A stretch of DNA of 64,000 bases from Conyzicola nivalis (GCF_014639655.1 NZ_BMGB01000001.1:2000882-2064881); one strand, 5' to 3'. Positions 27,398 to 36,930 are shown, counted from the stretch's first letter. The notes: generated by a model not told the origin, from the sequence alone. Made by a program: numbers and translations.

Positions 27398-28741
27398 TTA
27401 CTTGGGCAGGTCGGCCGGCACCGCGGTGTCGGGGGTTCCGCCGCCGGGGGTGACCTGCGCCGAGGTGGCGCCGTCGGTGGGAGCGGCACCGCCCTTGTCC
27501 TTGCGGGTCATGAGTCCGATGATCGACGGGCGGCCCTGCGTCTTGTTGAAGACGTCGACGCCGACGGCGATGAGCAGCACGAGGCCCTTGATGATCTGCA
27601 CGAGGTCGGACTGGATGCCCTTCAGCGCGAGACCGTTGGAGAGCACGGCCATGACGAGTCCACCGATGATGGAGCCGGCAACGGTTCCGATACCGCCGGA
27701 GACCGCGGCGCCGCCGATGAACACGGCCGCGATCGCGTCGAGCTCCCAGCCGGTGCCGTCGAACGGTCCGGATGCCTGCGACCGGGCGACGAAGATCATG
27801 CCGGCGAGAGCGGCGAGCACCGACATGTTCATCATGACGAAGAAGTTGACCTTCTTCGAGTTGACGCCGGACAGCTCGGCCGCGTGCTTGTTGCCGCCGA
27901 CCGCGTAGATGTGGCGGCCGATGATCGTGTTGTTGGTGAGGAACGAGTAGGCCACGACGAGCAGCACGAGGATGATGCCAGACACCGGGAAGCTGGTGCC
28001 GACTCGGCCGGTCGCGAACAGGTAGGCGGCGACCATCACGACGCCGCCGAGGATGACGACGCGCAGGATGCTGATCCAGACGGGGCTGGACGAGGCGCCC
28101 ATCACCTTGCGGGTGCGGCGTCCGCGCACCTCGAGGGCGATGAGGATGAGCACGACGACGAGGCCGAGCAGCATCGTCAGGTTGTTGAAGCCGAGGTTCG
28201 GGCCGACCTCGGGCAGGTATCCCTTACCGATGGTCTGGAACTCGCCGGCGACGGGCACGGTGGCGGAGTCGCCGATGAACTGGTTGCCTCCGCGCCAGAT
28301 CAACATGCCGGCTAGCGTCACGATGAAGGCGGGTACGCCGATATAGGCGACCCAGAACCCCTGCCAGGCGCCGATCAGCGCTCCGACGACGAGGCCGAGC
28401 AGGATGCCCGCCCACCAGGGGAAGTTCCAGTCCTTCATGGCCAGAGCCACGATGATGCCGGTGAACGCGGCGACCGAACCGACCGACAGGTCGATGTGGC
28501 CGGCGATGATGACCATCACCATGCCGATGGCAAGGATCAGGATGTAGGAGTACTGCTGCACGATGTTGATGATGTTTCCGGGCTGCAGCGTCTTACCCCC
28601 CGTCCAGATCTGGAAGAAGATGATGATGACGACGAGGGCACCGAGGATGCCGAACTGCTTCAGCGATCCGCCGCCCCCGAAGAGGTTCTTCAGGTCGCGG
28701 ACGTCGAATCCGCCCTTTTTCTCAGTAATGGGAGCGCTCAT
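27398..28741 (-). CDS. Monosaccharide ABC permease, second MmsB/XylH-type
   Basis: A 447-residue CUT2 permease with [23 protein letters not shown] and LDAIAAVFIGGAAVSGGIG. A Gly/Pro-rich cytoplasmic tail (GGAAPTDGATSAQVTPGGG) extends it by about 40 residues over its paralogue at 16551. Its ATG overlaps the ATPase stop by one base. 90 bp without an obvious hairpin separate it from the binding-protein gene. Confidence 0.9.
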   Translation of the reverse strand: MSAPITEKKGGFDVRDLKNLFGGGGSLKQFGILGALVVIIIFFQIWTGGKTLQPGNIINIVQQYSYILILAIGMVMVIIAGHIDLSVGSVAAFTGIIVALAMKDWNFPWWAGILLGLVVGALIGAWQGFWVAYIGVPAFIVTLAGMLIWRGGNQFIGDSATVPVAGEFQTIGKGYLPEVGPNLGFNNLTMLLGLVVVLILIALEVRGRRTRKVMGASSSPVWISILRVVILGGVVMVAAYLFATGRVGTSFPVSGIILVLLVVAYSFLTNNTIIGRHIYAVGGNKHAAELSGVNSKKVNFFVMMNMSVLAALAGMIFVARSQASGPFDGTGWELDAIAAVFIGGAAVSGGIGTVAGSIIGGLVMAVLSNGLALKGIQSDLVQIIKGLVLLIAVGVDVFNKTQGRPSIIGLMTRKDKGGAAPTDGATSAQVTPGGGTPDTAVPADLPK

Positions 28742-30300
28742 TACGCGACTACTTTCTGTGAGGACGACGTCATGCTGCGCATGAGGGTTTCGGGATCGGC
28801 CTGAGTGACCGGGAGTTCGTTGGTGATCTTGCCTTCGAAGATCGTGTAGATCCGGTCGGAGACGCCGAGCAGCTCGGGCAGTTCGGACGAGATCATGATG
28901 ATGCCCTTGCCCTGGGCGGCGAGGTCACGGATGATTCCGTAGATCTCGGCCTTGGCTCCGACGTCGATGCCTCGGGTCGGCTCGTCGAGGATGAGCAGGT
29001 CGGGGTCGGTGAACATCCACTTGGCCAGAACGACCTTCTGCTGGTTTCCACCGGAGAGCTTGGTGACGCCCTCCTCGACCGTGGGGGTCTTGATGCGCAG
29101 GCTCTTGCGGTATTCCTCGGAGATCTGCGTCTCCTCGGTCTCGTTGACGACGGCGCCCTTCGAGATCTTGCCGAGCTTCGCCGAAACGATCGAGCGCTTG
29201 ATCGTGTCGAGCAGGTTCAGGCCGAGGGCCTTGCGGTCTTCGCTCACGTAGGCGATTCCGTGGTCGATCGCCTCGGACACGGTGCGGAGCTTGATCTCCT
29301 TGCCGTCCTTGAAGACCTGGCCGGAGATGAACTTGCCGTAGGAGCGGCCGAAGATGCTCATGGCGAGCTCGGTACGGCCGGCGCCCATGAGGCCGGCGAA
29401 TCCGACGACCTCACCGCGGCGAACGGTGAAGCTGGAGTTCTTGACCACGAGTCGCTCGGCGGTGAGCGGGTGCTGCACCGTCCAGTCGCGCACCTCGAAG
29501 AAGACCTCGCCGATTTCGGCGGTGTGGTCGGGGAACCTGTTGCCGAGGGTGCGGCCGACCATGCCGCGGATGATGCGGTCTTCGTCGACTCCGTCGGCCT
29601 TGACGTCGAGCGTCTCGATCGACTTGCCGTCGCGGATGATCGTGATCTGGTCGGCGATCTGCTCGATCTCGTTGAGCTTGTGCGAGATCATGATCGAGGA
29701 GATGCCCTTGCTCTTGAGCCCCAGGATGAGGTCGAGCAGGTGCTGCGAGTCGTTCTCGTTGAGCGCGGCGGTCGGCTCGTCGAGGATGAGTAGCTTCACG
29801 TTCTTGTTGAGTGCCTTGGCGATCTCGACGAGCTGCTGCTTGCCGACGCCGATGTTCTTGACCTGCGTGTCGGGGTCGTCGTCGAGTCCGACACGGGCGA
29901 GCAGCTGCGTCGCTTCCTTCTGTGCCTCGACCCAGTTGATGACGCCGCCGCGGCCCGGCTCGTTGCCGAGGAAGATGTTCTCGGTGATCGAGAGCTCGGG
30001 GATGAGGGCGAGTTCCTGGTGGATGATGACGATGCCGGCGGCCTCGCTCGACTTGATGTCCTTAAAGCGGACGGTCTTGCCCTCGTAGACGATGTCGCCG
30101 TCGTAGGTTCCGAAGGGGTAGACGCCCGACAGCACCTTCATCAGCGTGGACTTGCCAGCGCCGTTTTCGCCGCAGATCGCGTGGATCTCGCTGGCTTTGA
30201 CCGAGAGGGAAACCTTGTCGAGGGCCTTAACTCCAGGAAACTCCTTGGTGATGGACTGCATCTCCAGGATGGTGGGGGCGGTACTCAGACCCTGTTCCAC
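28741..30300 (-). CDS. Monosaccharide ABC ATPase, second MmsA/XylG-type
   Basis: A 519-residue double ATPase: [12 protein letters not shown] and [12 protein letters not shown] in domain 1; [23 protein letters not shown] and [13 protein letters not shown] in domain 2. It is very similar to 17752-19284 along its length. The GTG start at 30300 has a strong AGGAGG site; an ATG slightly downstream is less likely. First gene of its operon, behind a good promoter at 30350-30378. Confidence 0.9.
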   Translation of the reverse strand: MEQGLSTAPTILEMQSITKEFPGVKALDKVSLSVKASEIHAICGENGAGKSTLMKVLSGVYPFGTYDGDIVYEGKTVRFKDIKSSEAAGIVIIHQELALIPELSITENIFLGNEPGRGGVINWVEAQKEATQLLARVGLDDDPDTQVKNIGVGKQQLVEIAKALNKNVKLLILDEPTAALNENDSQHLLDLILGLKSKGISSIMISHKLNEIEQIADQITIIRDGKSIETLDVKADGVDEDRIIRGMVGRTLGNRFPDHTAEIGEVFFEVRDWTVQHPLTAERLVVKNSSFTVRRGEVVGFAGLMGAGRTELAMSIFGRSYGKFISGQVFKDGKEIKLRTVSEAIDHGIAYVSEDRKALGLNLLDTIKRSIVSAKLGKISKGAVVNETEETQISEEYRKSLRIKTPTVEEGVTKLSGGNQQKVVLAKWMFTDPDLLILDEPTRGIDVGAKAEIYGIIRDLAAQGKGIIMISSELPELLGVSDRIYTIFEGKITNELPVTQADPETLMRSMTSSSQKVVA

Positions 30301-30349
30301 GGCGCGACCTCCTCGTCATGGGTGCTCGCGTGATTCGCACCCGCTAAGA

Positions 30350-30378
30350 AACGTAAGCCCTGCAAGCGTTGTCGTCAA
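30350..30378 (-). promoter_or_regulatory. Sigma-70-type promoter TTGACG-N17-TACGTT
   Basis: Reading the minus strand, the -35 TTGACG is at 30378-30373, a 17-base spacer follows, and the -10 TACGTT is at 30355-30350. It faces the second sugar transporter operon. The spacer contains CAAGCGTTG, which could be a repressor contact. It starts about 50 bp before the GTG at 30300. Confidence 0.65.
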
Positions 30379-30434
30379 CCTGTGAACGCATGATCTTGGG
30401 GTTTCGGGGCAAACGGTTATCGAACGGTGACCTT

Positions 30435-31622
30435 CTACAGCGGCAGCGGGGAGAGCAGCCCGGTCTGTCGCAGCACGAGCGCGGAAGCCCCCAGCGCCTC
30501 GGCCTGTTCGCCGAGCGACGACATCACCAGTTCGGTGGTTTCGCTCAGCATCGGCACGGCGTAGACGTTCAGTCCGCGCCGCACCGGATCGAGCAGCAGC
30601 TCGCCCAGGCCGGCGAGCGGGCCGCCGATGACGACGATGGCCGGGTTCACCAGGTTGACGATGGCCGCGACGGAACGCCCGACAGCCAGACCGGCGTCCT
30701 CGATGATGCGCAGCGTCGCGTGGTCGCCGGCGAGGGCGGCCCGCACGATGTCGGTCGTCGCGACGGTGGTGGGACTGGTGCGGCTGAGCAACTCGATCAT
30801 CACGGTCGTCGACGCCACGGTCTCGAGGCAGCCGCGGTTGCCGCACCGGCAGAGCAGCCCGTGGTCGTGCACCGGGGTGTGCCCGATCTCGCCGGTGACC
30901 CCGATGTTGCCGCCGAACGGCAGGCCGTTGAAGATGAGTCCGGCGCCGATGCCCGAGCCGATCTTGACGAAGACGAGGTTGTCGGTGCCGCTGTGCGGCC
31001 CCCATGTGACCTCGGCCAGCGCCCCCAGGTTCGCGTCGTTGTCGATGTAGACCGGGTAGTTGAGCCGGGCCTCGATCTGCGCGTGCGTGATGCCGACCCA
31101 CTCGGGCAGGATCGCGCCCTCGATCACCGTCTCGCTGCGCCGGTCGATCGGGCCGGGGATTCCCACGCCGATGCCGAGCACGAGCGAGGGGCTGACGCCG
31201 CTCGACTCGAGCACCGAGGCGAGCAGGCGGGACGCGGCATCCAGGGCCACCGAGGCGCTGTGACCGAGCGGCAGTTCGACGGCCTCGGACGCGATGACCT
31301 GGTAGTCGAGGCCGGCGACGAGCACGCGCACGTGGCGGCGGCCGAAGTCGATGCCCACGGCGACAGCGCCGTTCTCGCCCGAAAGACTGACCGACAGCGC
31401 CCGTCGACCCGAGCTCGTGGTGGGCGCCGTGCTCACGATCCCCCGCTCGGCGAGGGCCTTGACGATGTTCGACACGGTGGCGTTCGACAACCCGGTATTG
31501 CGCGAGATCTCGGCCTGCGTGGAGGGGCCGCCGGAGACGAGGCTGGTGATGATGCGCTGCTGGTTCGACTGGCGCAGCGCCGTCTGCGATCCCGGGTTTC
31601 GGGACCTGTACCTCGTTGTCAT
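30435..31622 (-). CDS. ROK-family transcriptional repressor (XylR/NagC-like)
   Basis: 395 residues from the ATG at 31622 (an upstream TTG at 31643 is possible). The N-terminal winged HTH TQAEISRNTGLSNATVSNIVKAL is followed by a ROK sugar-kinase-like domain starting GIDFGRRHVRVLV, with the structural zinc motif CRCGNRGCLE and GIGVGIPGPIDR. The last two indicate a ligand-binding, possibly non-catalytic ROK regulator. It lies 134 bp upstream of the second monosaccharide transporter, same strand, and likely controls it. Confidence 0.9.
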   Translation of the reverse strand: MTTRYRSRNPGSQTALRQSNQQRIITSLVSGGPSTQAEISRNTGLSNATVSNIVKALAERGIVSTAPTTSSGRRALSVSLSGENGAVAVGIDFGRRHVRVLVAGLDYQVIASEAVELPLGHSASVALDAASRLLASVLESSGVSPSLVLGIGVGIPGPIDRRSETVIEGAILPEWVGITHAQIEARLNYPVYIDNDANLGALAEVTWGPHSGTDNLVFVKIGSGIGAGLIFNGLPFGGNIGVTGEIGHTPVHDHGLLCRCGNRGCLETVASTTVMIELLSRTSPTTVATTDIVRAALAGDHATLRIIEDAGLAVGRSVAAIVNLVNPAIVVIGGPLAGLGELLLDPVRRGLNVYAVPMLSETTELVMSSLGEQAEALGASALVLRQTGLLSPLPL

Positions 31623-31678
31623 ATATGTAGCGTGCAACAACAAAGCCTTGCCGTCAATAAGTTAACGCAACAGAAGCG

Positions 31679-32593
31679 TCACAATACGCGCGCGTACGCC
31701 CGCACCGGGAAGGTGCCGAAGTCGACGACCCGGGGCGGCACCGCCGAAAACAGCGCGCCGGTCGCCGGCAGCGCCTCGAGGCCGGTGAGGTGCTCCACCA
31801 CGTGGATTCCGGCCGCGAGTAGCAGCGAGTGCGCCGGGCGGGTCCCGCCGGATTCGACGTCGTCGATGTTGAGCGAGTCGATACCGACCGTGGTCACGCC
31901 CTGTTCGACGAGGTAGGCGGCGCCGTCTTCGCTGAGATACGGCGCCCCGGTCGCGTAGGCCGGCGTGGCGAAGTGGCGGTCCCACCCGGTGTGCAGCAGC
32001 ACCGCGCGTCCGGCGAGGTCGCGGTCGAGGAACACCGTGTGCGGAATGCCGCGAGCCGTGGCATCCGAAAGGTGGAAGACCTCGGCACTCTGGTCGACGA
32101 GCGTGTCCAGGCTGAGCCCGGCGAGATCGGTACCACCCTCGTAACGATGGAAGGGACTGTCGAGATAGGTGCCCGTGTTTCCGAGCATGGTGATGGTGTC
32201 GAGCGCGAATTCGGTTCCCGGCGTGTAGCGCGATCGGGAGTCCGCCCGGGTGAGGTGCGGGGTGAACGTCGGTGCGGGCAGGCCGGGGTAGGTGACGAGG
32301 CCCTCGTAGATCGCGTGGCTGAGGTCGACGAGGCGGCCTCTCTGCTCGGGATTAGTGGCGTCGATGCCCCGCGAGCCGCGGTGCTGTTCCTCGACGATCG
32401 CGAGGTTCGAGAGGGCGACGGAGTCGACCAGCGCGAGACCCAGGTGCCGCACCAGCAGGCGTCCGACGGCTTCCGCATCGGCGTGCGCCGTAGGAAGCGT
32501 TTCTGGCAGGTCGAGACGGAAGGCCTCGGCGGTGAGCGATCCCCCGTTCACGAACTGGATGCGGGCGTCGAAGTGTGCGCGGTACTGGGTCAT
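31679..32593 (-). CDS. Cyclase-family (kynurenine formamidase-like) protein with altered metal motif
   Basis: A 304-residue protein in two parts. Residues 1 to about 80 form an extension I do not recognise (FDARIQFVNGGSLTAEAFRLDLP). Residues from about 90 (VDLSHAIYEGLVTYPGLP) are the PF04199-type hydrolase fold. The family metal motif HxGTHxDxPxH reads NTGTYLDSPFH here: two His are Asn and Tyr, while Asp, Pro and the last His remain. Further family parts (VLLHTGWDRH, GIDSLNIDD, HVVEHLTGLEAL) are kept. It may be a hydrolase with a changed metal site or a binding protein. No partner gene is obvious. Confidence 0.75.
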   Translation of the reverse strand: MTQYRAHFDARIQFVNGGSLTAEAFRLDLPETLPTAHADAEAVGRLLVRHLGLALVDSVALSNLAIVEEQHRGSRGIDATNPEQRGRLVDLSHAIYEGLVTYPGLPAPTFTPHLTRADSRSRYTPGTEFALDTITMLGNTGTYLDSPFHRYEGGTDLAGLSLDTLVDQSAEVFHLSDATARGIPHTVFLDRDLAGRAVLLHTGWDRHFATPAYATGAPYLSEDGAAYLVEQGVTTVGIDSLNIDDVESGGTRPAHSLLLAAGIHVVEHLTGLEALPATGALFSAVPPRVVDFGTFPVRAYARVL

Positions 32594-32665
32594 GCCGCAA
32601 CTCTGTCAGTGGCAGTAACGCGATGTCGCGCTAGTTTCTGCCACCCCGCCGCGGAAACCTGCCAG

Positions 32666-33832
32666 TTAGAGCCGCGCCACCCGGTCGAGCGCGGTGAGCA
32701 GGTCGGCGGTGAGGTCCGCGACATCCTCGATGCCCACCGACAACCGCACGACGTTCGCGGGCACCTCGAGGGCGGTTCCGCGCACCGAGGCGTGCGTCAT
32801 CTCCGAGGGGTAGCCGATGAGCGACTCGACGCCGCCGAGCGACTCCGCCAGCTGGAACAGTTCGGTCGACTCCGCGAACGCGCGCGCCGCGGCCTCTCCT
32901 CCGGCCAGGCCGAGCGAGATCATCCCTCCGAACGCCTTCATCTGGCGGGACGCCAGCTCGTGTCCGGGATGGGTGGGCAGGCCCGGGTAATAGACGGTTT
33001 CGATCGCCGGATGCTCCGCGAGGGTCTCCGCGATCGACTGCGCGTTGGCGGAGTGGCGGTCGAGGCGCACCGCGAGGGTCTTGATTCCCCGGATGGTGAG
33101 CCAGGCATCCAAGGGTCCGGAAACCGCACCGACACCGAACTGGAGGAAGCCGACCTTCGCGGCGAGCTCCTCGTCGTTGACGACGACGGCGCCGCCGACG
33201 ACGTCGGAGTGGCCGCCGAGGTACTTCGTGGTCGAGTGGATCACGGCGTCGGCGCCGAGCGCAATCGGCTGCTGCAGGTAGGGCGATGCGAAGGTGTTGT
33301 CGACCACGACGAGCACTCCGGCCTCGTGGCCGATCTCGGCGAGCGCCGCGATGTCGTTGATCTTCATCAGCGGGTTGGTGGGCGTCTCGATCCACAGCAC
33401 CTTGGTGACACCCGGTCGGATCGACGCGCGCACGGCGTCGAGGTCGGTGAGTTCGACGACCTCGAGGTCGATACCCCACGGCACGAATACGCGGTTGACC
33501 AGCCGGTGGGTGCCGCCGTAGACGTCGTTGCCCATCACGATGTGGTCACCGGGCGTGAGCACCGCCCGCAACAGGGCGTCTTCGCCGGCGAGTCCGGAGG
33601 CGAAGCTGAAGGCCTTGACTCCGCCCTCGAGCGAGGCGAGTTGCTCCTGCAGCGAGTCACGCGTCGGGTTGCCGCCGCGCGCGTATTCGTAGCCGCCGCG
33701 GAATCCGCCGATGCCGTCCTGCACGAAGGTCGAGGTGAGGTAGACCGGGGGAACCACGGCCCCCGTCGTCGGGTCGAAGTGCTGTCCCGCGGTGATGGCG
33801 CGCGTGCTGAAGCCGTACTTTTCGTCTGACAC
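32666..33832 (-). CDS. metB: Cystathionine gamma-synthase / gamma-lyase
   Basis: A 388-residue Cys/Met-metabolism PLP enzyme. The PLP lysine is in VIHSTTKYLGGHSDVVGG; other family segments are YEYARGGNPTRDSLQEQLASLEGG and SLGGVESLIGYPSEMTHAS. GTG start at 33832. It follows the cystathionine beta-synthase gene by 34 bp on the same strand, so the pair could run reverse transsulfuration (homocysteine to cysteine), in which case this would act as gamma-lyase. Sequence alone cannot separate synthase from lyase. Confidence 0.88.
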   Translation of the reverse strand: MSDEKYGFSTRAITAGQHFDPTTGAVVPPVYLTSTFVQDGIGGFRGGYEYARGGNPTRDSLQEQLASLEGGVKAFSFASGLAGEDALLRAVLTPGDHIVMGNDVYGGTHRLVNRVFVPWGIDLEVVELTDLDAVRASIRPGVTKVLWIETPTNPLMKINDIAALAEIGHEAGVLVVVDNTFASPYLQQPIALGADAVIHSTTKYLGGHSDVVGGAVVVNDEELAAKVGFLQFGVGAVSGPLDAWLTIRGIKTLAVRLDRHSANAQSIAETLAEHPAIETVYYPGLPTHPGHELASRQMKAFGGMISLGLAGGEAAARAFAESTELFQLAESLGGVESLIGYPSEMTHASVRGTALEVPANVVRLSVGIEDVADLTADLLTALDRVARL

Positions 33833-33866
33833 GGTGTCTCTAACTGTTCGTGGGGGTGGTTGACGC

Positions 33867-35234
33867 CTATTCGGCGGTGAGGAAGGTCAGCAGGTCCTGC
33901 CGGGTGAGCACTCCGACGGGCTTGCCGTCGCTCACCACCAGCAGGGCGTCGGAGCCGGCCAGCGCGGTACGCGCCGCGCCCACCGACTCGTGCACACCGA
34001 TCAAACCGAGCGGGGCGCCGACGAATTCCGCGATCGAGTCGGTCATGCTGGCCTTGCCGTTGAAGATGTCGTCGAGCAGGGCGCGTTCGCTGATCGCCCC
34101 CGCCACCTCGCCCATCACGACGGGCGGCTCCGCGGTTAGCACCGGCAGCTGGGAGATGTCGTACTCGGCCATGATCTTCACGGCATCGCGCACCGTGTCG
34201 ACCGGGTGCACGTGCACGAGGTCGGGGAGGTTGCCCGTCTTGCGGCTGAGCACGTCGGAAACCGTCTTCTCCTCGGCCACCTGGGTGAAGCCGTACGACT
34301 GCATCCACTTCTCGTTGAAGATCTTGCCGAGGTAGCCTCGACCCCCGTCGGGAAGCAGGATCACCACGACCGCGTCGGCGGGAAGGTCTTTGGCCGCCTT
34401 GAGCGCGGCGGAGACGGCGAGACCGCTCGATCCGCCCACCAGCAGGCCCTCCTCGCGCGCGAGGCGTCGGGTGAGTTCGAACGATTCGGCATCGGATGAC
34501 GCGACGATCTGATCCACGACGGTGGGGTCGTACGCCGTCGGCCAGAAGTCTTCGCCCACGCCCTCGACGAGGTAGGGGCGACCGGTGCCGCCCGAATAGA
34601 CCGAGCCCTCGGGGTCAGCGCCGATGATCTGCACCGCTCCGCCGGAGACCTCCTTGAGGTACCGGCCCACGCCGCTGATGGTGCCGCCGGTGCCGACGCC
34701 GGCGACGAAGTGCGTCACCTTGCCCTCGGTGTCGCGCCAGATCTCGGGGCCGGTCGTCTCGTAGTGGCTGAGCGGCCCGTTCGGGTTCGAGTACTGGTCG
34801 GGCTTGAACGCGCCAGGGATCTCGCGCACGAGACGGTCGCTGACGCTGTAGTACGACTCGGGACTGTCGGGGGCGACCGTGGTCGGCGTCACCACGATCT
34901 CGGCGCCGTAGGCGGTGAGCACGTTGCGCTTGTCTTCGCCCACCTTGTCGGGCAGCACGAAGACGCAGCGGTAGCCGCGTTGCTGGGCGACGAGCGCCAG
35001 GCCGACTCCGGTGTTGCCGCTCGTCGGCTCGACGATGGTCCCGCCCGGTTTCAACAAGCCGTCGCGTTCGGCGGCGTCGATGATGCGGGTCGCGATGCGG
35101 TCTTTGGATGATCCGCCGGGGTTGAGGTATTCCACCTTGGCCAGCACGGTCGCCGCGATTTCCGTGGTGACACTGTTGAGCCTGACCAGGGGGGTGTTTC
35201 CGACGAGGTCGAGCACCGTCTTTGCGTACTTCAT
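33867..35234 (-). CDS. cbs: Cystathionine beta-synthase
   Basis: A 455-residue enzyme condensing serine and homocysteine (or O-acetylserine-type substrates). The catalytic domain has the PLP Lys in NPGGSSKDRIA, EPTSGNTGVGLALVA and the phosphate-binding GVGTGGTISGVG. The C-terminal 120 residues hold a CBS-domain pair (VHPVDTVRDAVKIMAEYDISQLPV and the last 45 residues), which distinguishes it from cysteine synthase. No heme-binding N-terminal domain is present. Confidence 0.93.
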   Translation of the reverse strand: MKYAKTVLDLVGNTPLVRLNSVTTEIAATVLAKVEYLNPGGSSKDRIATRIIDAAERDGLLKPGGTIVEPTSGNTGVGLALVAQQRGYRCVFVLPDKVGEDKRNVLTAYGAEIVVTPTTVAPDSPESYYSVSDRLVREIPGAFKPDQYSNPNGPLSHYETTGPEIWRDTEGKVTHFVAGVGTGGTISGVGRYLKEVSGGAVQIIGADPEGSVYSGGTGRPYLVEGVGEDFWPTAYDPTVVDQIVASSDAESFELTRRLAREEGLLVGGSSGLAVSAALKAAKDLPADAVVVILLPDGGRGYLGKIFNEKWMQSYGFTQVAEEKTVSDVLSRKTGNLPDLVHVHPVDTVRDAVKIMAEYDISQLPVLTAEPPVVMGEVAGAISERALLDDIFNGKASMTDSIAEFVGAPLGLIGVHESVGAARTALAGSDALLVVSDGKPVGVLTRQDLLTFLTAE

Positions 35235-35347
35235 AGGCGCAATCTACCAGCGCGCAATCCGGCGGGACTTTCTCAGCCTTGTCAGGGGATAATCATTGAA
35301 GCAACAACCTTCACTACCTCGCCTCCGACCGACGGGTATCCACAGCC

Positions 35348-36022
35348 ATGGCCTCCAACAATCCCAGCACGCCTTCCGTCAAGGAGCAGCGCGAAGCGAA
35401 GCGCGCCGAGAAGGTCGCCGTGCTGAAGAAACAGCAGGCCAAGGAGAAGCGCAACCGCACCATCGGCATCGTGGCCGGTGCTCTCGGCGCCGCCGCGGTC
35501 ATCGCGCTCGTCATCACGTTCGTCGTGAGCAGCGCGGTTCCCAAGGTCGACCCCGCCGACATCTCGATCAAGGGCATCGAGACCTTCGACGAGGTTCCCG
35601 CTGTGCACGTGGCGACCGCCGTCGACTACGAGGCCGACTACGGCATGAACCCTCCGGCCGGCGGCAACCACAACCAGGCCTGGCTCAACTGCGGCGTCTA
35701 CTCCGAGCCGCAGCAGAACGAGAACGCCGTTCACGCGCTCGAGCACGGCGCCGTGTGGGTCACCTACGACCCCGACGCCCTGAGTGACGAAGAGGTCGAG
35801 ACGCTGCGCGACTCGATCCCGAGCACCTACATGCTGCTGACCCCGTACCCCGATCTGCCCGCTCCCGTCGTGGCATCCGCCTGGGCCAACCAGGTCCAGC
35901 TCGACGGCGTCGACGACCCGCGCCTCGGCGACTTCATCGAGAAGTTCCGCCAGTCGCCCGACGCCCCCGAGCCGGGTGCGGCCTGCACCGGTGCCATCGA
36001 TGGCCCCGGAAAAGTCTCCTAG
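35348..36022 (+). CDS. DUF3105 membrane-anchored protein
   Basis: 224 residues: a charged Lys/Glu-rich cytoplasmic N-terminus (about 1-37), one membrane helix (about 38-60), and an extracellular DUF3105 domain with the family signatures MNPPAGGNHNQAWLNCGVY and HALEHGAVWVTYDPD. Conserved His and Cys suggest metal binding, but function is unknown. The stop overlaps the DUF305 gene by 23 bp; the two domains often occur together in actinobacteria. Confidence 0.88.
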   Translation: MASNNPSTPSVKEQREAKRAEKVAVLKKQQAKEKRNRTIGIVAGALGAAAVIALVITFVVSSAVPKVDPADISIKGIETFDEVPAVHVATAVDYEADYGMNPPAGGNHNQAWLNCGVYSEPQQNENAVHALEHGAVWVTYDPDALSDEEVETLRDSIPSTYMLLTPYPDLPAPVVASAWANQVQLDGVDDPRLGDFIEKFRQSPDAPEPGAACTGAIDGPGKVS

Positions 36023-36683
36023 CGACGGTCGGCGCACGCGGCTGATCATCGCCGCGGTCGTCGCATCCGTCCTGCTCCTCGTCGCGGCCTTCGCGGCGGG
36101 CAGCCTCTCGGCGCCGGTCGCCACCGCGCCGTCGTCGACGAGCGCCGAAGCCGGGTTTGCCCGCGACATGCAGACCCACCACGGCCAGGCCGTCGAGATG
36201 TCGTTCATCATCCGCGACCTCACCGACGACGCCGACGTCCGGTTGCTCGCCTACGACATCGCGAACTCGCAGTCGCAGCAGGCCGGGCAGATGAACGGCT
36301 GGCTCACCGTGTGGAACCTGCCGCAGACCGCGCCCGAGCCGTCGATGACCTGGATGTCGCGCCCCGCGCTCACCGGGGTCAGCCACGAGGGCATGAGCGA
36401 GATGGGCACCGGCGAGAGCAGCCACACGCCCGGCGACGCGATGCCCGGCATGGCGACCGCCGAGCAGCTCGCCGCGCTCAAGGCGTCGACCGGCACCGAG
36501 GCGGTCCGCCAGTACCTCACGCTGATGATCGCCCACCACCGCGGCGGCGTCGAGATGGCCGACGCCGTGCTTGAGCGCAGCAACGAACGCGTCGTGCGCT
36601 CGCTCGCGGCCAGCATCGTGAAGGCCCAGTCGAGCGAGATCGGCTACATGCAGGAACTGCTCGACGCGCTGCCCGCCGCCTAG
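36000..36683 (+). CDS. DUF305 secreted/membrane-anchored protein
   Basis: 227 residues from the ATG at 36000 (an in-frame start at 35976 exists). One N-terminal membrane helix (LIIAAVVASVLLLVAAFAAG) is followed by two related half-domains, each with a His-rich motif: DMQTHHGQAVEMS and LMIAHHRGGVEMADAV, typical of DUF305. These His/Met pairs suggest binding of a soft metal such as copper (inference). Cotranscribed with the DUF3105 gene. Confidence 0.88.
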   Translation: MAPEKSPSDGRRTRLIIAAVVASVLLLVAAFAAGSLSAPVATAPSSTSAEAGFARDMQTHHGQAVEMSFIIRDLTDDADVRLLAYDIANSQSQQAGQMNGWLTVWNLPQTAPEPSMTWMSRPALTGVSHEGMSEMGTGESSHTPGDAMPGMATAEQLAALKASTGTEAVRQYLTLMIAHHRGGVEMADAVLERSNERVVRSLAASIVKAQSSEIGYMQELLDALPAA

Positions 36684-36722
36684 GCACGCGCCGCCGGCCA
36701 AGTCGCCCCTCGCCCCCCTTCG

Positions 36723-36930
36723 CGCAACTCAGGCAGGATCGCGGATGCCGCGGCGCCCGCCGCGCGGATCCGCGGGTCGCGCTACCCGGGCCCACGTTCT
36801 GCCTGAGTTGCGAGACACCGCGCGCGGGCGTTCATCATTCAGGACCGTTCGACCGTGGGGTCACCTCGGCCCGCGGAAAACCGCGCAGCAGTAACGCCAG
36901 CCGCCCGGTTCATCCTGAATCCCGAACGCC
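36723..36930. repeat. Tandem unit, copy 1, with two dyads
   Basis: Dyad 1: CGCAACTCAGGCAG (36723-36736) and CTGCCTGAGTTGCG (36799-36812), 14 bp perfect, 62-base loop. Dyad 2: GGCGTTC-atc-ATTCAGGA (36827-36844) and TCCTGAAT-ccc-GAACGCC (36913-36930), 15 paired bases with a symmetrical 3-base internal loop and a 68-base main loop. Copy 2 lies exactly 228 bp further and has identical spacing. Confidence 0.85.

Noticed and set aside
30369-31916. 515-codon plus-strand frame opposite the ROK regulator
   Set aside because: The ROK protein has full domain motifs; the antisense product has none.
32594-35347. SAM or other riboswitch upstream of the metB/cbs genes
   Set aside because: The gaps before these genes are short (34 and 113 bp) and show no conserved riboswitch core.
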